Assembly (NCBI GenBank): GCA_964537875.1
Contig: CAZIDN010000107.1
Location: forward strand, 1-9,716
Source: JAPKZH01 sp964537875
Lineage (GTDB): Bacteria; Acidobacteriota; Aminicenantia; Aminicenantales; UBA4085
DNA length: 9,716 bases
Reading direction: 5' to 3'
A model generated the notes under the pieces. It searched no databases. It saw nothing but the letters and a program-made list of their open reading frames with translations, and was not told where the DNA came from. Shown here one piece after another: positions 1 to 6,524 of this stretch (positions are counted from its first letter, which is position 1; every line of letters starts with the position of its first letter). The translations under genes and the position numbers were made by a program.

Positions 1-2
1 CG

Positions 3-77
3 TTGGAGGGGGACCCTGTGAAAGGGTCCTCCTCCAAGAGTGTCCGGGTCCCCCCTCCGCTACGGGGACTTGCGGAC
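3..77. other. Two GC-rich hairpins at the window's left edge
   Basis: Bases 3-37 fold into a stem of 15 pairs (TTGGAGG at 3-9 with CCTCCAA at 31-37, then GGGACCCT at 10-17 with AGGGTCCT at 23-30, one G-T wobble) around a GTGAA loop. Bases 42-77 form a second, interrupted hairpin (GTCCG 42-46 with CGGAC 73-77, TCCCC 49-53 with GGGGA 64-68). No T-run follows either stem, so neither is a standard intrinsic terminator. They may be the 3' end of something upstream of the window, or another short palindromic repeat. No gene is visible in 1-205. Confidence 0.35.
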
Positions 78-139
78 GGCTTAGCGCCACCTCATCAGGG
101 ATGTCATCTCAACTGGCAAGATTTGACATTAAAAAAAAC

Positions 140-164
140 GGGGACACACACAGTGTGTGTCCCC
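140..164. repeat. Perfect 25-bp palindrome of a second family
   Basis: GGGGACACACAC, a single A, then GTGTGTGTCCCC form a perfect 12-bp inverted repeat. It shares GGGG...CCCC ends with the 66-bp elements further right but has different arms and almost no loop. Similar sequence flanks both sides: AGATTTGACATTAAA at 119-133 and AGATTTGTCATAAA at 165-178. The 66-bp element ending at 3297 is also followed directly by AGATTTGT. It lies 41 nt upstream of the ABC-F start. It could be a related REP-like element or a local control site; the sequence cannot decide. Confidence 0.6.
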
Positions 165-205
165 AGATTTGTCATAAATTAATGCCTGACCGGGAATATT
201 GAACC

Positions 206-2425
206 ATGATTGCCGTTGAGAACCTTTACAAGAGATATGGCGGACAGGTTCTGTTCGACAACATAAGCTTCAAGATCAACCGCAAGGAGCGGGTGGGGCT
301 GGTGGGACGAAACGGGCACGGCAAGACGACCTTGTTTCGGATTTTGGCGGGGCTGGAAGAGCCCGACAGCGGAAACATCGCCGTGCCGCGGAATTACAGG
401 ATCGGATATGTCGAGCAGGAGTTGGATTTCACGGCGGAAACGGTTTTCGAGGAGGCGGCGAAGGGATTGGGAGCGGATGCGCATGACCAGATCTGGAGGG
501 TGGAAAAGATATTGGCCGGGCTGGGATTCAGCAAGGCGGATATGGATAAACGGCCTGGCGAGCTGGCGGGGGGGTATCAAGTCCGGCTGAACCTGACGAA
601 GATTTTGCTCGCGGATTATAATTTGTTGCTGCTCGACGAGCCCAATAATTATTTGGATATCATATCGATCAGGTGGCTGGAGAAGTTTCTCGTGAGCTGG
701 CCGGGCGAGTTGATGTTGGTGACCCATGACCGGAGTTTTATGGACAAGGTCGTGACGCACACGATGGCGATCCATAGGCGGAAAGTGAAGAAGATCCAGG
801 GGGACACAGGGAAGCTTTACGATCAGATTGCGCTCGAGGAGGAGACGTACGAGAAGACGCGGATCAATGATGAGCGGAAGCGGAAGGAGATCGAGGGGTT
901 TATCGCCAAGTTCAGGGCGTCGGCGCAGCTGGTGGGGCTGGTGCAATCGCGGAAGAAGACGTTGGCCAAAATGGGGAAGAAAGAGAAACTGGAGAAGCTG
1001 AAATCGCTGGATTTTTCGTTTGGATATAAAAAGTTTCATGGCAAGTATGTCATGAACGTGAATGATGTGACGTTTGGGTATGAGGCGTGGCGGCTGATCG
1101 TGAAAGATTTTGGGATTAGCATCGGGGCGCATGATAGGGTGTTCGTCGTGGGGCAGAACGGAAAAGGGAAGACGACGCTGCTCAAGCTGATGGCGGGCGT
1201 GCTGGAGCCGGAGGAAGGGGAAATAACGAGCCCGATGGCCGTTGCGACAGGGTATTTTGAGCAGACGCACGTGGAAAGCTTGGGAGATGCGAACACGGTG
1301 CTCGAGGAGATAAGCGGGGCGGGGGGAGGAGTGGGGGGAGGGGGAGGAGCTGGGGCGTGGGCGGGGGGAGGAGTGGGGGGAGCGGGGGGAATGGGCGCTG
1401 GGGTGGGAGCGCGGGCTGGAGCAGGGGGAGGGGCAGGGGGAGGGGCGGATATGGATCCGGCGCGGGCGCGGATGATCTGCGGCGTGATGATGTTCGAGGG
1501 GGACGATGCGCTTAAGAAAATCAAGGTGCTGTCGGGAGGGGAGAAGAGCCGGGTGTTGCTGGGAAAGCTGATCGCGACGCCGCTGAATTTGCTGCTGCTG
1601 GATGAGCCGAACAACCATTTAGATATGGAATCGAGCGATGCGCTGCTCACGGCGATCGATAATTTTGACGGGGCGGTAGTCATGGTGACGCATAACGAGA
1701 TGTTTCTGCACGCGCTAGCGGAGAGGCTGATCGTGTTCCAGGATGAGGGTGTGAGCGTGTTCGAGGGAAGTTACGAGCGATTCTTAGAGAGGGTGGGGTG
1801 GGAGGGGGAAGAGGACAGGTTGAGGGGGCGGCGGAAAGCGAAGGCGGGGGCTGAAGCGAAGGCCGAGGCGGGGGAGGAGAGAGCGGAAGAGAAAGCGGAG
1901 GCGGGGGGAGAGGCGGAAGATAAGGCGGGGCAGAAGCAGACGGAGAGGGGGGAGGAAGAGCGGAGGGGTCAGCCTGGAGAAAATGAAATCGCCCGCAAAA
2001 TATTGGGCGAGGCTTATGGCGGGAAACGCAGCGATGAGGCCGCGCACGCGCAAGCTCAAGTTCATGCGAAATTGAAGGCGCAGGTGAGCGGGCCCGCACT
2101 CCAACCGGAAAAAGTGGGGAAGAAGGAGATGAGGCGGCTCCGGTCGGAGGTTGTGGCGGAGAAGGGAAAGGTACTCAAACCGCTGGAGCAGAAGATCGCG
2201 GTGCTCGAGAAAGCGATTGAAAAGACCGAGACCGAGCTCAGCCGCATGAATCATGAGATCGTCGAGGCGTCAAAGGCCAAGGAGAGCGCGAAAATCATCA
2301 AGCTGAGCAAGGCCATCCACGAGCTGAGGCAGAACGAGGATGCGTTCCTCCAGGAGCTCGAGCCGATGCTGCGGGAATACGAGGCGAGGAAGGCCGAATT
2401 CGACCGGAAGCTGGAAGAGCTATAA
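206..2425 (+). CDS. ABC-F family ATPase with poly-Gly insertion
   Basis: A 739-aa soluble protein with two ATP-binding domains and no membrane segment, which identifies the ABC-F class (ribosome-associated translation factors, Uup/YheS/EttA type). Domain 1 has Walker A GRNGHGKT (34-41), a degenerate signature LAGGYQ (120-125), Walker B with LLLLDEPNNYLD (140-151) and switch His in THD (173-175). A charged linker spans about 205-280. Domain 2 has GQNGKGKT (316-323), LSGGEKSR (442-449), LLLLDEPNNHLD (462-473) and H496. Both Walker B motifs read DEPNN where DEPTN is usual. Residues 371-414 are almost pure Gly/Ala, inserted between the Q-loop region and the second signature. Residues 535-590 are a Glu/Ala/Lys/Arg low-complexity linker leading to a C-terminal coiled coil (about 635-739), as in Uup-like proteins. 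The ATG at 206 gives the standard N-terminus, but no good ribosome site precedes it. The exact cellular role cannot be read from sequence. Confidence 0.92.
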   Translation: MIAVENLYKRYGGQVLFDNISFKINRKERVGLVGRNGHGKTTLFRILAGLEEPDSGNIAVPRNYRIGYVEQELDFTAETVFEEAAKGLGADAHDQIWRVEKILAGLGFSKADMDKRPGELAGGYQVRLNLTKILLADYNLLLLDEPNNYLDIISIRWLEKFLVSWPGELMLVTHDRSFMDKVVTHTMAIHRRKVKKIQGDTGKLYDQIALEEETYEKTRINDERKRKEIEGFIAKFRASAQLVGLVQSRKKTLAKMGKKEKLEKLKSLDFSFGYKKFHGKYVMNVNDVTFGYEAWRLIVKDFGISIGAHDRVFVVGQNGKGKTTLLKLMAGVLEPEEGEITSPMAVATGYFEQTHVESLGDANTVLEEISGAGGGVGGGGGAGAWAGGGVGGAGGMGAGVGARAGAGGGAGGGADMDPARARMICGVMMFEGDDALKKIKVLSGGEKSRVLLGKLIATPLNLLLLDEPNNHLDMESSDALLTAIDNFDGAVVMVTHNEMFLHALAERLIVFQDEGVSVFEGSYERFLERVGWEGEEDRLRGRRKAKAGAEAKAEAGEERAEEKAEAGGEAEDKAGQKQTERGEEERRGQPGENEIARKILGEAYGGKRSDEAAHAQAQVHAKLKAQVSGPALQPEKVGKKEMRRLRSEVVAEKGKVLKPLEQKIAVLEKAIEKTETELSRMNHEIVEASKAKESAKIIKLSKAIHELRQNEDAFLQELEPMLREYEARKAEFDRKLEEL
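1315..1446 (+). repeat. G-run low-complexity tract inside the ABC-F gene
   Basis: About 130 nt made of runs of four to six G separated by one to five bases, encoding the Gly/Ala insertion at residues 371-414. A 21-nt segment at 1320-1340 recurs exactly at 1362-1382, so the period is 42 nt and the reading frame is kept. The coding strand has well over four G-runs and so has strong G-quadruplex potential. Expansion by in-frame slippage or duplication is the likely origin. Confidence 0.8.
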
Positions 2426-2428
2426 GCC

Positions 2429-2494
2429 GGGGTCAAACCTACTCGTTACGCACGTTCCCCGAGAGAATTATGCGTAACGAGTAGGTTTGACCCC
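2429..2494. repeat. 66-bp palindrome, copy 1
   Basis: Left arm 2429-2452 begins GGGGTCAAACCTACTC. Right arm 2471-2494 is its exact reverse complement, and the 18-nt loop is CGTTCCCCGAGAGAATTA. It lies between two converging genes, 3 nt after the ABC-F stop and 4 nt from the nucleotidyltransferase stop. The loop orientation, called A here, is the reverse complement of that in copies 2, 3, 6, 7 and 8. Confidence 0.95.
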
Positions 2495-2498
2495 AGAA

Positions 2499-2984
2499 TT
2501 ACTTCTTTCTGTCCGCCGCCCTTAAGTATTTCAAGTCCTCAAAATCTTTATGCCTACCGACGGCTTCTTTATTTTTTATAAGTTGATCAAGACCGATGAA
2601 AAAAATCGGACAGATGCGCTTCTTGATTTTGATCGTCTCTCGAGTCCTGGATTTCCAGGCTTCTTCAAAAGAAACGCTTGTGATAGAGTTGACCAAGTCT
2701 ATCCGATTCGGCGGAACGCCAAATTGGAGGATGACACCTTTCGACGCCAATTCGCTCGGCGATTGAATTGCCGGAATTGATCCTTGCCAGAATTCATCAA
2801 GCGCTCGATAGAGATGCTGAACATTGTTGTTTGTGGGCTCGTAAAAGAAATCAATATCTCCAGTCAGCCTGGCGAAGCCATAATAAATTACCGCCTCACC
2901 CCCAACGATGACGTATTTAACATTGTGGATTGAAAGCAAGAAAAGAAATTCCTGGATATCGGGAGAAAAATGAGACGCCTTCAT
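2499..2984 (-). CDS. Nucleotidyltransferase, AbiEii/MNT-like (possible toxin)
   Basis: A 161-aa protein with the nucleotidyltransferase-fold signature: VGGEAVIYYGFARLTGDIDFF, with G28-G29, D43 and D45 as likely metal ligands and D96 (NRIDLV) as the third acidic residue. The C-terminal stretch LIKNKEAVGRHKDFEDLKYL is typical of small DNA-polymerase-beta-fold enzymes that occur as toxins or as uncharacterised partners. Its ATG overlaps the stop of the 59-aa gene upstream (ATGA), so the two are probably translationally coupled. The closest named groups are AbiEii/AbiGii-like toxins and MNT-domain proteins. It may transfer a nucleotide to a tRNA or protein, but the substrate is unknown. The last residues AADRKK match the tail of the neighbouring tautomerase, which is odd for unrelated proteins. 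Toxin activity is inferred from family and layout. Confidence 0.8.
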   Translation of the reverse strand: MKASHFSPDIQEFLFLLSIHNVKYVIVGGEAVIYYGFARLTGDIDFFYEPTNNNVQHLYRALDEFWQGSIPAIQSPSELASKGVILQFGVPPNRIDLVNSITSVSFEEAWKSRTRETIKIKKRICPIFFIGLDQLIKNKEAVGRHKDFEDLKYLRAADRKK

Positions 2985-3160
2985 TTCTTTTTTGAGCGAT
3001 TTCGAACGTCTCTCGCATTTTTGCCGAAGACTCTGGCTTTAAGCTCTTTGGCAACCTTTTGCCTCTCCTCAGGGCGCAGACTCACCTGTTGTTTAATTTC
3101 CCACAATTCGGCTTCAATGAAATTATGGGATTTATGAACGACTCTTTTCATGCCTTTCAT
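2981..3160 (-). CDS. Small basic protein, putative partner/antitoxin of the nucleotidyltransferase
   Basis: A 59-aa frame (MKGMKRVVHK... to ...VRNRSKKK) whose TGA overlaps the ATG of the nucleotidyltransferase gene by 4 nt. It is rich in Lys/Arg and in predicted helix (EAELWEIKQQ, then SLRPEERQKVAKELKARVFG). Short genes with an xLxPEERxxxAKELKxRVxG-like segment are commonly found directly upstream of such nucleotidyltransferases, which is the basis for calling it a partner; this is recalled, not searched. The start could also be Met4 (3151). No strong Shine-Dalgarno precedes either start. A plausible promoter lies 34 nt upstream. Confidence 0.65.
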   Translation of the reverse strand: MKGMKRVVHKSHNFIEAELWEIKQQVSLRPEERQKVAKELKARVFGKNARDVRNRSKKK

Positions 3161-3193
3161 GAGGGGATTGCCTTGTGGCAGAGTCCTTTTCTA

Positions 3194-3222
3194 ATTTTAA
3201 CAAAATAGGCATTTGGAAGCAA
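3194..3222 (-). promoter_or_regulatory. Candidate sigma70-type promoter for the toxin-antitoxin-like pair
   Basis: On the minus strand, TTGCTT (3222-3217) and TAAAAT (3199-3194, five of six to TATAAT) are separated by 17 bp. The predicted transcript would start about 25-30 nt before the ATG at 3160. The -35 match is weak (three of six). Confidence 0.4.
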
Positions 3223-3231
3223 GGAGAAGAC

Positions 3232-3297
3232 GGGGTCAAACCTACTCGTTACGCATAATTATCTCGGGGACCGTGCGTAACGAGTAGGTTTGACCCC
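3232..3297. repeat. 66-bp palindrome, copy 2
   Basis: The arms 3232-3255 and 3274-3297 are perfectly complementary and identical to those of copy 1. The loop TAATTATCTCGGGGACCG is in the opposite orientation (B) and carries two changes from the consensus TAATTCTCTCGGGGAACG. It lies 12 nt beyond the tautomerase stop and 9 nt upstream of the candidate promoter of the toxin-antitoxin-like pair, so it separates two genes on the same strand. Confidence 0.95.
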
Positions 3298-3309
3298 AGA
3301 TTTGTAGAT

Positions 3310-3501
3310 TTACTTCTTTCTGTCGGCGGCCAGCACTCCTGCAGCCATGTACTCTTTTGGGGAGAATTCCTGGATCCAAATCCTGATCGTATCGAGGGGG
3401 GCCCCAATCGAGTCCTGGACAGCTTTAGTAAGAGCGGCTAATAGAGCTTTTTTTTGATCGTCTGTCCGTCCTTCCAACAAATGGACTTCTATGAGAGGCA
3501 T
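3310..3501 (-). CDS. 4-oxalocrotonate tautomerase family protein
   Basis: A 63-aa protein starting MPLIEVHLLEGRTDDQKKAL, the typical length and N-terminus of the small 4-OT family. After removal of Met, Pro1 would be the catalytic base for keto-enol tautomerisation. The IRIWIQEF segment and the GVLAADRKK end fit the family's second half. These enzymes form hexamers in the cytoplasm. The substrate cannot be deduced, since no aromatic-degradation genes are nearby. A strong ribosome site, AAAGGAG, sits 5 nt before the ATG. The gene is divergent from the CopG-type gene and shares its 78-nt upstream region. Confidence 0.9.
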   Translation of the reverse strand: MPLIEVHLLEGRTDDQKKALLAALTKAVQDSIGAPLDTIRIWIQEFSPKEYMAAGVLAADRKK

Positions 3502-3531
3502 GTTTTCTCCTTTATTAGATATTTTTATTTT

Positions 3532-3559
3532 CTTATCTTTTTTGGCCGGTATATGTCAA
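3532..3559 (-). promoter_or_regulatory. Candidate promoter of the tautomerase gene
   Basis: On the minus strand there is a perfect -35 TTGACA (3559-3554), a 16-bp spacer and GATAAG (3537-3532, four of six to TATAAT). The expected start near 3525 would leave a leader of roughly 24 nt that includes the ribosome site at 3507-3513. Confidence 0.45.
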
Positions 3560-3579
3560 TATAAAAAGAGGAAAATAAG

Positions 3580-3843
3580 ATGAAAAAGATACCCAAATTT
3601 AAAACTCAAGAAGAAGCGGCAAAATATTGGGAGACCCATAGTTTTAAGGATTACCACAAAGACACAAAGAACGGCAAGATCGTTTTCGCCAAAAAGGCAA
3701 AAAAAACAGTTGCCATCAGGCTTGATCCGGACGATATCAAGTCTGTCGAGAAAATCGCTGAACGCAAAGGCTTGAGCTATACATCTTTGCTGAGGATGTG
3801 GATCAAAGAGCACCTCTCCCGGGAAGCCGGCCGGCTCTCTTAA
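3580..3843 (+). CDS. CopG-type ribbon-helix-helix antitoxin, no toxin adjacent
   Basis: An 87-aa protein. The N-terminus IPKFKTQEEAAKYWETHSFKDY matches the start typical of CopG antitoxins of type II systems. The second half is a ribbon-helix-helix DNA-binding unit: strand KTVAIRL (42-48), helix 50-63, helix SYTSLLRMWIKEHL (66-79). A ribosome site GAGGA lies 7 nt before the ATG. Antitoxins of this family normally neighbour a BrnT/RelE-like toxin, but the next genes are a divergent tautomerase and, past a palindrome, a secreted beta-helix protein. It is therefore an orphan antitoxin or a stand-alone regulator, possibly acting on the shared divergent promoter region. Confidence 0.82.
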   Translation: MKKIPKFKTQEEAAKYWETHSFKDYHKDTKNGKIVFAKKAKKTVAIRLDPDDIKSVEKIAERKGLSYTSLLRMWIKEHLSREAGRLS

Positions 3844-3858
3844 AAAACCGGGGAAGAC

Positions 3859-3924
3859 GGGGTCAAACCTACTCACTACGCATAATTCTCTCGGGGAACG
3901 TGCGTAGTGAGTAGGTTTGACCCC
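3859..3924. repeat. 66-bp palindrome, copy 3 (compensated stem variant)
   Basis: The arms 3859-3882 and 3901-3924 are perfectly complementary. They carry two adjacent changes relative to copy 1 (CTCACTACGCA instead of CTCGTTACGCA), and both are matched in the opposite arm (TGCGTAGTGAG). The loop TAATTCTCTCGGGGAACG is in orientation B. It lies 15 nt after the CopG gene stop and 22 nt before the next start, which leaves no room for a separate promoter downstream of it. Confidence 0.95.
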
Positions 3925-3946
3925 GGGTTTAGAGGAGGAGAATAAA

Positions 3947-5773
3947 ATGAGGAAAGTCATCAACACATTTGCAAGCCTCGTCTCGTTGGTGATCTTTACT
4001 TACGCCGCGGAAATCCACGTTGCCACCAACGGCAAAGATTCTAACCCCGGCACCCAGGCTGCACCGCTCCGTACGATCCAGCGCGCGGCCGACCTCGCCC
4101 AGCCGGGCGACGTCATCACGGTCCATGGGGGTGTCTATCGCGAGCGCATCAGCCCGCCGCGCGGCGGCCAGTCCGATGCCAAGCGGATCACGTATCAGGC
4201 CGCGCCCGGCGAGAAGGTCGAAATCAAGGGATCGGAAGTCGTCAAGAACTGGGTGAAGGTTCAAGACGATGTCTGGAACGTGACGATCGCCAATTCGTTT
4301 TTCGACGGTTTCAACCCTTACAGCGATCTCATCCGCGGCGACTGGTTTAGTCCCAAGGGCCGCGAGCATCACACCGGCGCGGTTTATCTCAACGGCGAAT
4401 GGCTGGTCGAGGCGCCGAATCTGGACGAAGTGCTGAAACCGGTCGGCCCGACGCCGCTGTGGTTCGGGCGTGTGGATAAGGACACGACGTCGATCTGGGC
4501 CCAGTTCAAGGGCGTCAATCCCAACGAGCAACTCGTGGAGATCAACGTCCGCCGGACGGTATTCTATCCTGAGAAGACCGGCATCAACTACCTCGCGGTG
4601 CGCGGCTTCATCATGCGGCATGCGGCCACGCCATGGGCGCCGCCGACGGCCGAACAGGTGGGCCTCCTCGGCACGCACTGGAGCAAAGGCTGGATCATCG
4701 AGGGAAACGTCATCAGCCACTCAGTCTGCTCGGGCGTCGCGCTCGGAAAATACGGCGACGAATTTGATAATACATCGCGCGACACAGCGGAGGGCTACGT
4801 CAAGACGATTGAGCGGGCTTTCAAGAATGGCTGGAATAAAGACACCATCGGCCACCACATCGTCCGCAACAACACCATCTCACACTGCGAACAGACGGGC
4901 ATTGTCGGCAGCCTCGGCGCGGCGTTCAGTACCGTCTCCGGCAACACCATCCACGACATCCATGTCCGGAGATTGTTTAGCGGCGCTGAGATGGCCGGCA
5001 TCAAGTTCCATGCCGCCATTGATGTCGAGATCAGCCGCAATCATATCTACCGGACAACCCGCGGACTCTGGCTCGATTGGATGGCCCAGGGAACTCACGT
5101 TTCGGCGAACCTCTTCCATGAAAACCAGAGCGAGGATTTGTTCGTCGAAGTCGATCACGGACCGTTCCTGGTGGATAACAACATTTTCCTCTCGCCGACG
5201 TCACTGCTCAGCCTTTCGCAGGGCGGGGCTTTTGTTCACAACCTCATGGCGGGAGCGCTCCGCCTGAATCGGTACGACGCCCGGCAGACGCCTTTCCACA
5301 AAGCGCACTCCACGGAACTGGCCGGGATGCACGATAACCCGTTTGGCGATGACCGCTACTACAACAATCTATTCGTCCAGGGCGGCGACTTGAGCCAGTA
5401 CGATGCGGCGCCGATGCCCGTATACATGGATGGAAATGTGTTTTTCAAAGGCGCCAAGCCTTCCAAGCAGGAAAAGGATCCGCTCGTCAAAGCGGAGTTC
5501 GACCCGGCGCTCAAACTCGTCGAAGAACCCGACGGATTCTATCTCGAACTCATATTCGACAAAGATTGGGTAGAGCGGACGCACAAACTCGTGACGACCG
5601 AACCGCTCGGCAAAGCAGCCATCCCGAATCTCCCTTACGAGCAAGCCGACGGCTCTCCGATTCGAATCAACACCGATTACTTTGGCAAGAAAAGAAACGA
5701 ATCAAATCCAACACCCGGTCCGTTTGAGAATCCCGGGACCGGGCCGATTAGACTGAAAGTAAGGAATCCGTAG
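3947..5773 (+). CDS. Secreted right-handed beta-helix (pectate-lyase-like) protein
   Basis: A 608-aa protein. ATG 3947 is chosen because GGAGGAG stands 6 nt before it and it opens directly with a signal peptide (MRK, hydrophobic core to about residue 18, cleavage near TYAA-E). The mature N-terminus AEIHVATNGKDSNPGT...LRTIQRAADLAQPGDVITV is the standard opening of parallel beta-helix proteins. Repeating N-x-I/F turns follow (GNVISHS, NNTISHC, GNTIHDI, RNHIYRT, ANLFHEN, NNIFLS) through about residues 215-440. The segment GLWLDWMAQGTHVSANLFHEN...DLFVEVDHGPFLVDNNIF resembles carbohydrate-active beta-helix enzymes (GH141-like), with candidate acidic residues, but the substrate is not known. It is probably periplasmic or outside the cell, acting on polysaccharide. 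An upstream in-frame TTG at 3917 lies inside the palindrome and is unlikely to be used. Confidence 0.88.
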   Translation: MRKVINTFASLVSLVIFTYAAEIHVATNGKDSNPGTQAAPLRTIQRAADLAQPGDVITVHGGVYRERISPPRGGQSDAKRITYQAAPGEKVEIKGSEVVKNWVKVQDDVWNVTIANSFFDGFNPYSDLIRGDWFSPKGREHHTGAVYLNGEWLVEAPNLDEVLKPVGPTPLWFGRVDKDTTSIWAQFKGVNPNEQLVEINVRRTVFYPEKTGINYLAVRGFIMRHAATPWAPPTAEQVGLLGTHWSKGWIIEGNVISHSVCSGVALGKYGDEFDNTSRDTAEGYVKTIERAFKNGWNKDTIGHHIVRNNTISHCEQTGIVGSLGAAFSTVSGNTIHDIHVRRLFSGAEMAGIKFHAAIDVEISRNHIYRTTRGLWLDWMAQGTHVSANLFHENQSEDLFVEVDHGPFLVDNNIFLSPTSLLSLSQGGAFVHNLMAGALRLNRYDARQTPFHKAHSTELAGMHDNPFGDDRYYNNLFVQGGDLSQYDAAPMPVYMDGNVFFKGAKPSKQEKDPLVKAEFDPALKLVEEPDGFYLELIFDKDWVERTHKLVTTEPLGKAAIPNLPYEQADGSPIRINTDYFGKKRNESNPTPGPFENPGTGPIRLKVRNP

Positions 5774-5778
5774 TAAAC

Positions 5779-5844
5779 GGGGTCAAACCTACTCGTTACG
5801 CACGTTCCCCGAGAGAATTATGCGTAACGAGTAGGTTTGACCCC
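5779..5844. repeat. 66-bp palindrome, copy 4
   Basis: The arms 5779-5802 and 5821-5844 and the loop are identical to those of copy 1, in orientation A. It begins 5 nt after the beta-helix gene stop and ends 11 nt before the next ATG, so it fills nearly the whole intergenic gap. Confidence 0.95.
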
Positions 5845-5855
5845 GGACGACGCGA

Positions 5856-6419
5856 ATGACAAAAAGAGCATTTAAAGATCGCGAAGCGTGGCGGGCTTGG
5901 CTGTCGGCGAACCATGCCGCAAAAAGGGAGCTCTGGCTCGTCTTCTATAAAAAAGCCGCGAGAAGGAAAGGCATCTCTTATCAAGAAGCGCTCGAGGAGG
6001 CTCTTTGCTATGGCTGGATCGATTCTTTTATGCGCAAACTCGACGATGAACGCCGGGTCATCCGATTTTCCCCGCGAAAAGTTAAAAGCCTCTGGTCCGC
6101 CCGGAACAAGGCGACCGCCGACCGCCTGATCGCAGCCGGACGTATGACCGAGTTCGGACTGGCGAAAATCGAGGCGGCGAAGCAAAACGGCTCATGGACG
6201 AAACTCGACGCAATCGACGTGAGGCTCGAGGTTCCGCAAGACCTCCTCGATGCCCTGGCCGCCAAGAAAGGCCTCCGGGAGAAATTCGAGGCGCTGTCCC
6301 GGACGCGCAAAAAACAATACTCGTTTTGGGTGGGGGATGCCAAGCGTCCCGAAACGAGGGCAAAGAGGATCGCGGAAGCTGTTCAGAGGATCGCCGAGGA
6401 CCGTCACTTCGTAATTTAA
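5856..6419 (+). CDS. YdeI/OmpD-associated family protein
   Basis: A 187-aa soluble protein recognisable by its N-terminal half: WLSANHAAKRELWLVFYKK, then YQEALEEALCYGWIDS (42-57), RFSPRKVKSLWSARN (70-84) and a basic helical C-terminus with LREKFEALSRTRKKQYSFWV. This is the YdeI/OmpD-associated (OmdA) family, sometimes labelled bacteriocin-protection proteins; the biochemical role is unknown. No Shine-Dalgarno is visible in the 11 nt between the palindrome and the ATG, and there is no room for a promoter there. Expression would have to come through the palindrome from upstream or start within it. The length is about normal for the family. Confidence 0.87.
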   Translation: MTKRAFKDREAWRAWLSANHAAKRELWLVFYKKAARRKGISYQEALEEALCYGWIDSFMRKLDDERRVIRFSPRKVKSLWSARNKATADRLIAAGRMTEFGLAKIEAAKQNGSWTKLDAIDVRLEVPQDLLDALAAKKGLREKFEALSRTRKKQYSFWVGDAKRPETRAKRIAEAVQRIAEDRHFVI

Positions 6420-6429
6420 GATTAATGGC

Positions 6430-6495
6430 GGGGTCAAACCTACTCGCTACGCACGCGCCCCTGGAGAATTATGCGTAATGAGTAGGTTTGACCCC
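6430..6495. repeat. 66-bp palindrome, copy 5 (divergent, upstream of the transposase)
   Basis: The left arm 6430-6453 contains CTCGCTACGCA and the right arm 6472-6495 contains TGCGTAATGAG, so the two variable stem positions form one C-A mismatch and one G-T wobble. The loop CGCGCCCCTGGAGAATTA is the most changed orientation-A loop. It begins 10 nt after the YdeI-family gene stop and ends 29 nt before the transposase ATG. Confidence 0.93.
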
Positions 6496-6524
6496 GGGAG
6501 ACGTCTACTATCTTGGGTACGAAA

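Noticed and set aside
119..205. Promoter for the ABC-F gene based on TTGACA at 123-128
   Set aside because: No -10-like hexamer occurs 16-18 bp downstream, where the palindrome lies.
179..1618. 479-residue open frame on the minus strand opposite the ABC-F gene
   Set aside because: It is an artefact of the strong G/purine bias of the real gene; its product is a Pro/His/Arg-rich string with no domain.
3560..3565. TATAAA as the -10 box of the CopG-type gene
   Set aside because: Transcription would start at about 3572, within or just after the ribosome site, and no -35 is present at the right distance.
3917..3946. TTG start for the beta-helix protein at 3917
   Set aside because: It falls inside the palindrome and would bury the signal peptide; ATG 3947 has an excellent ribosome site.
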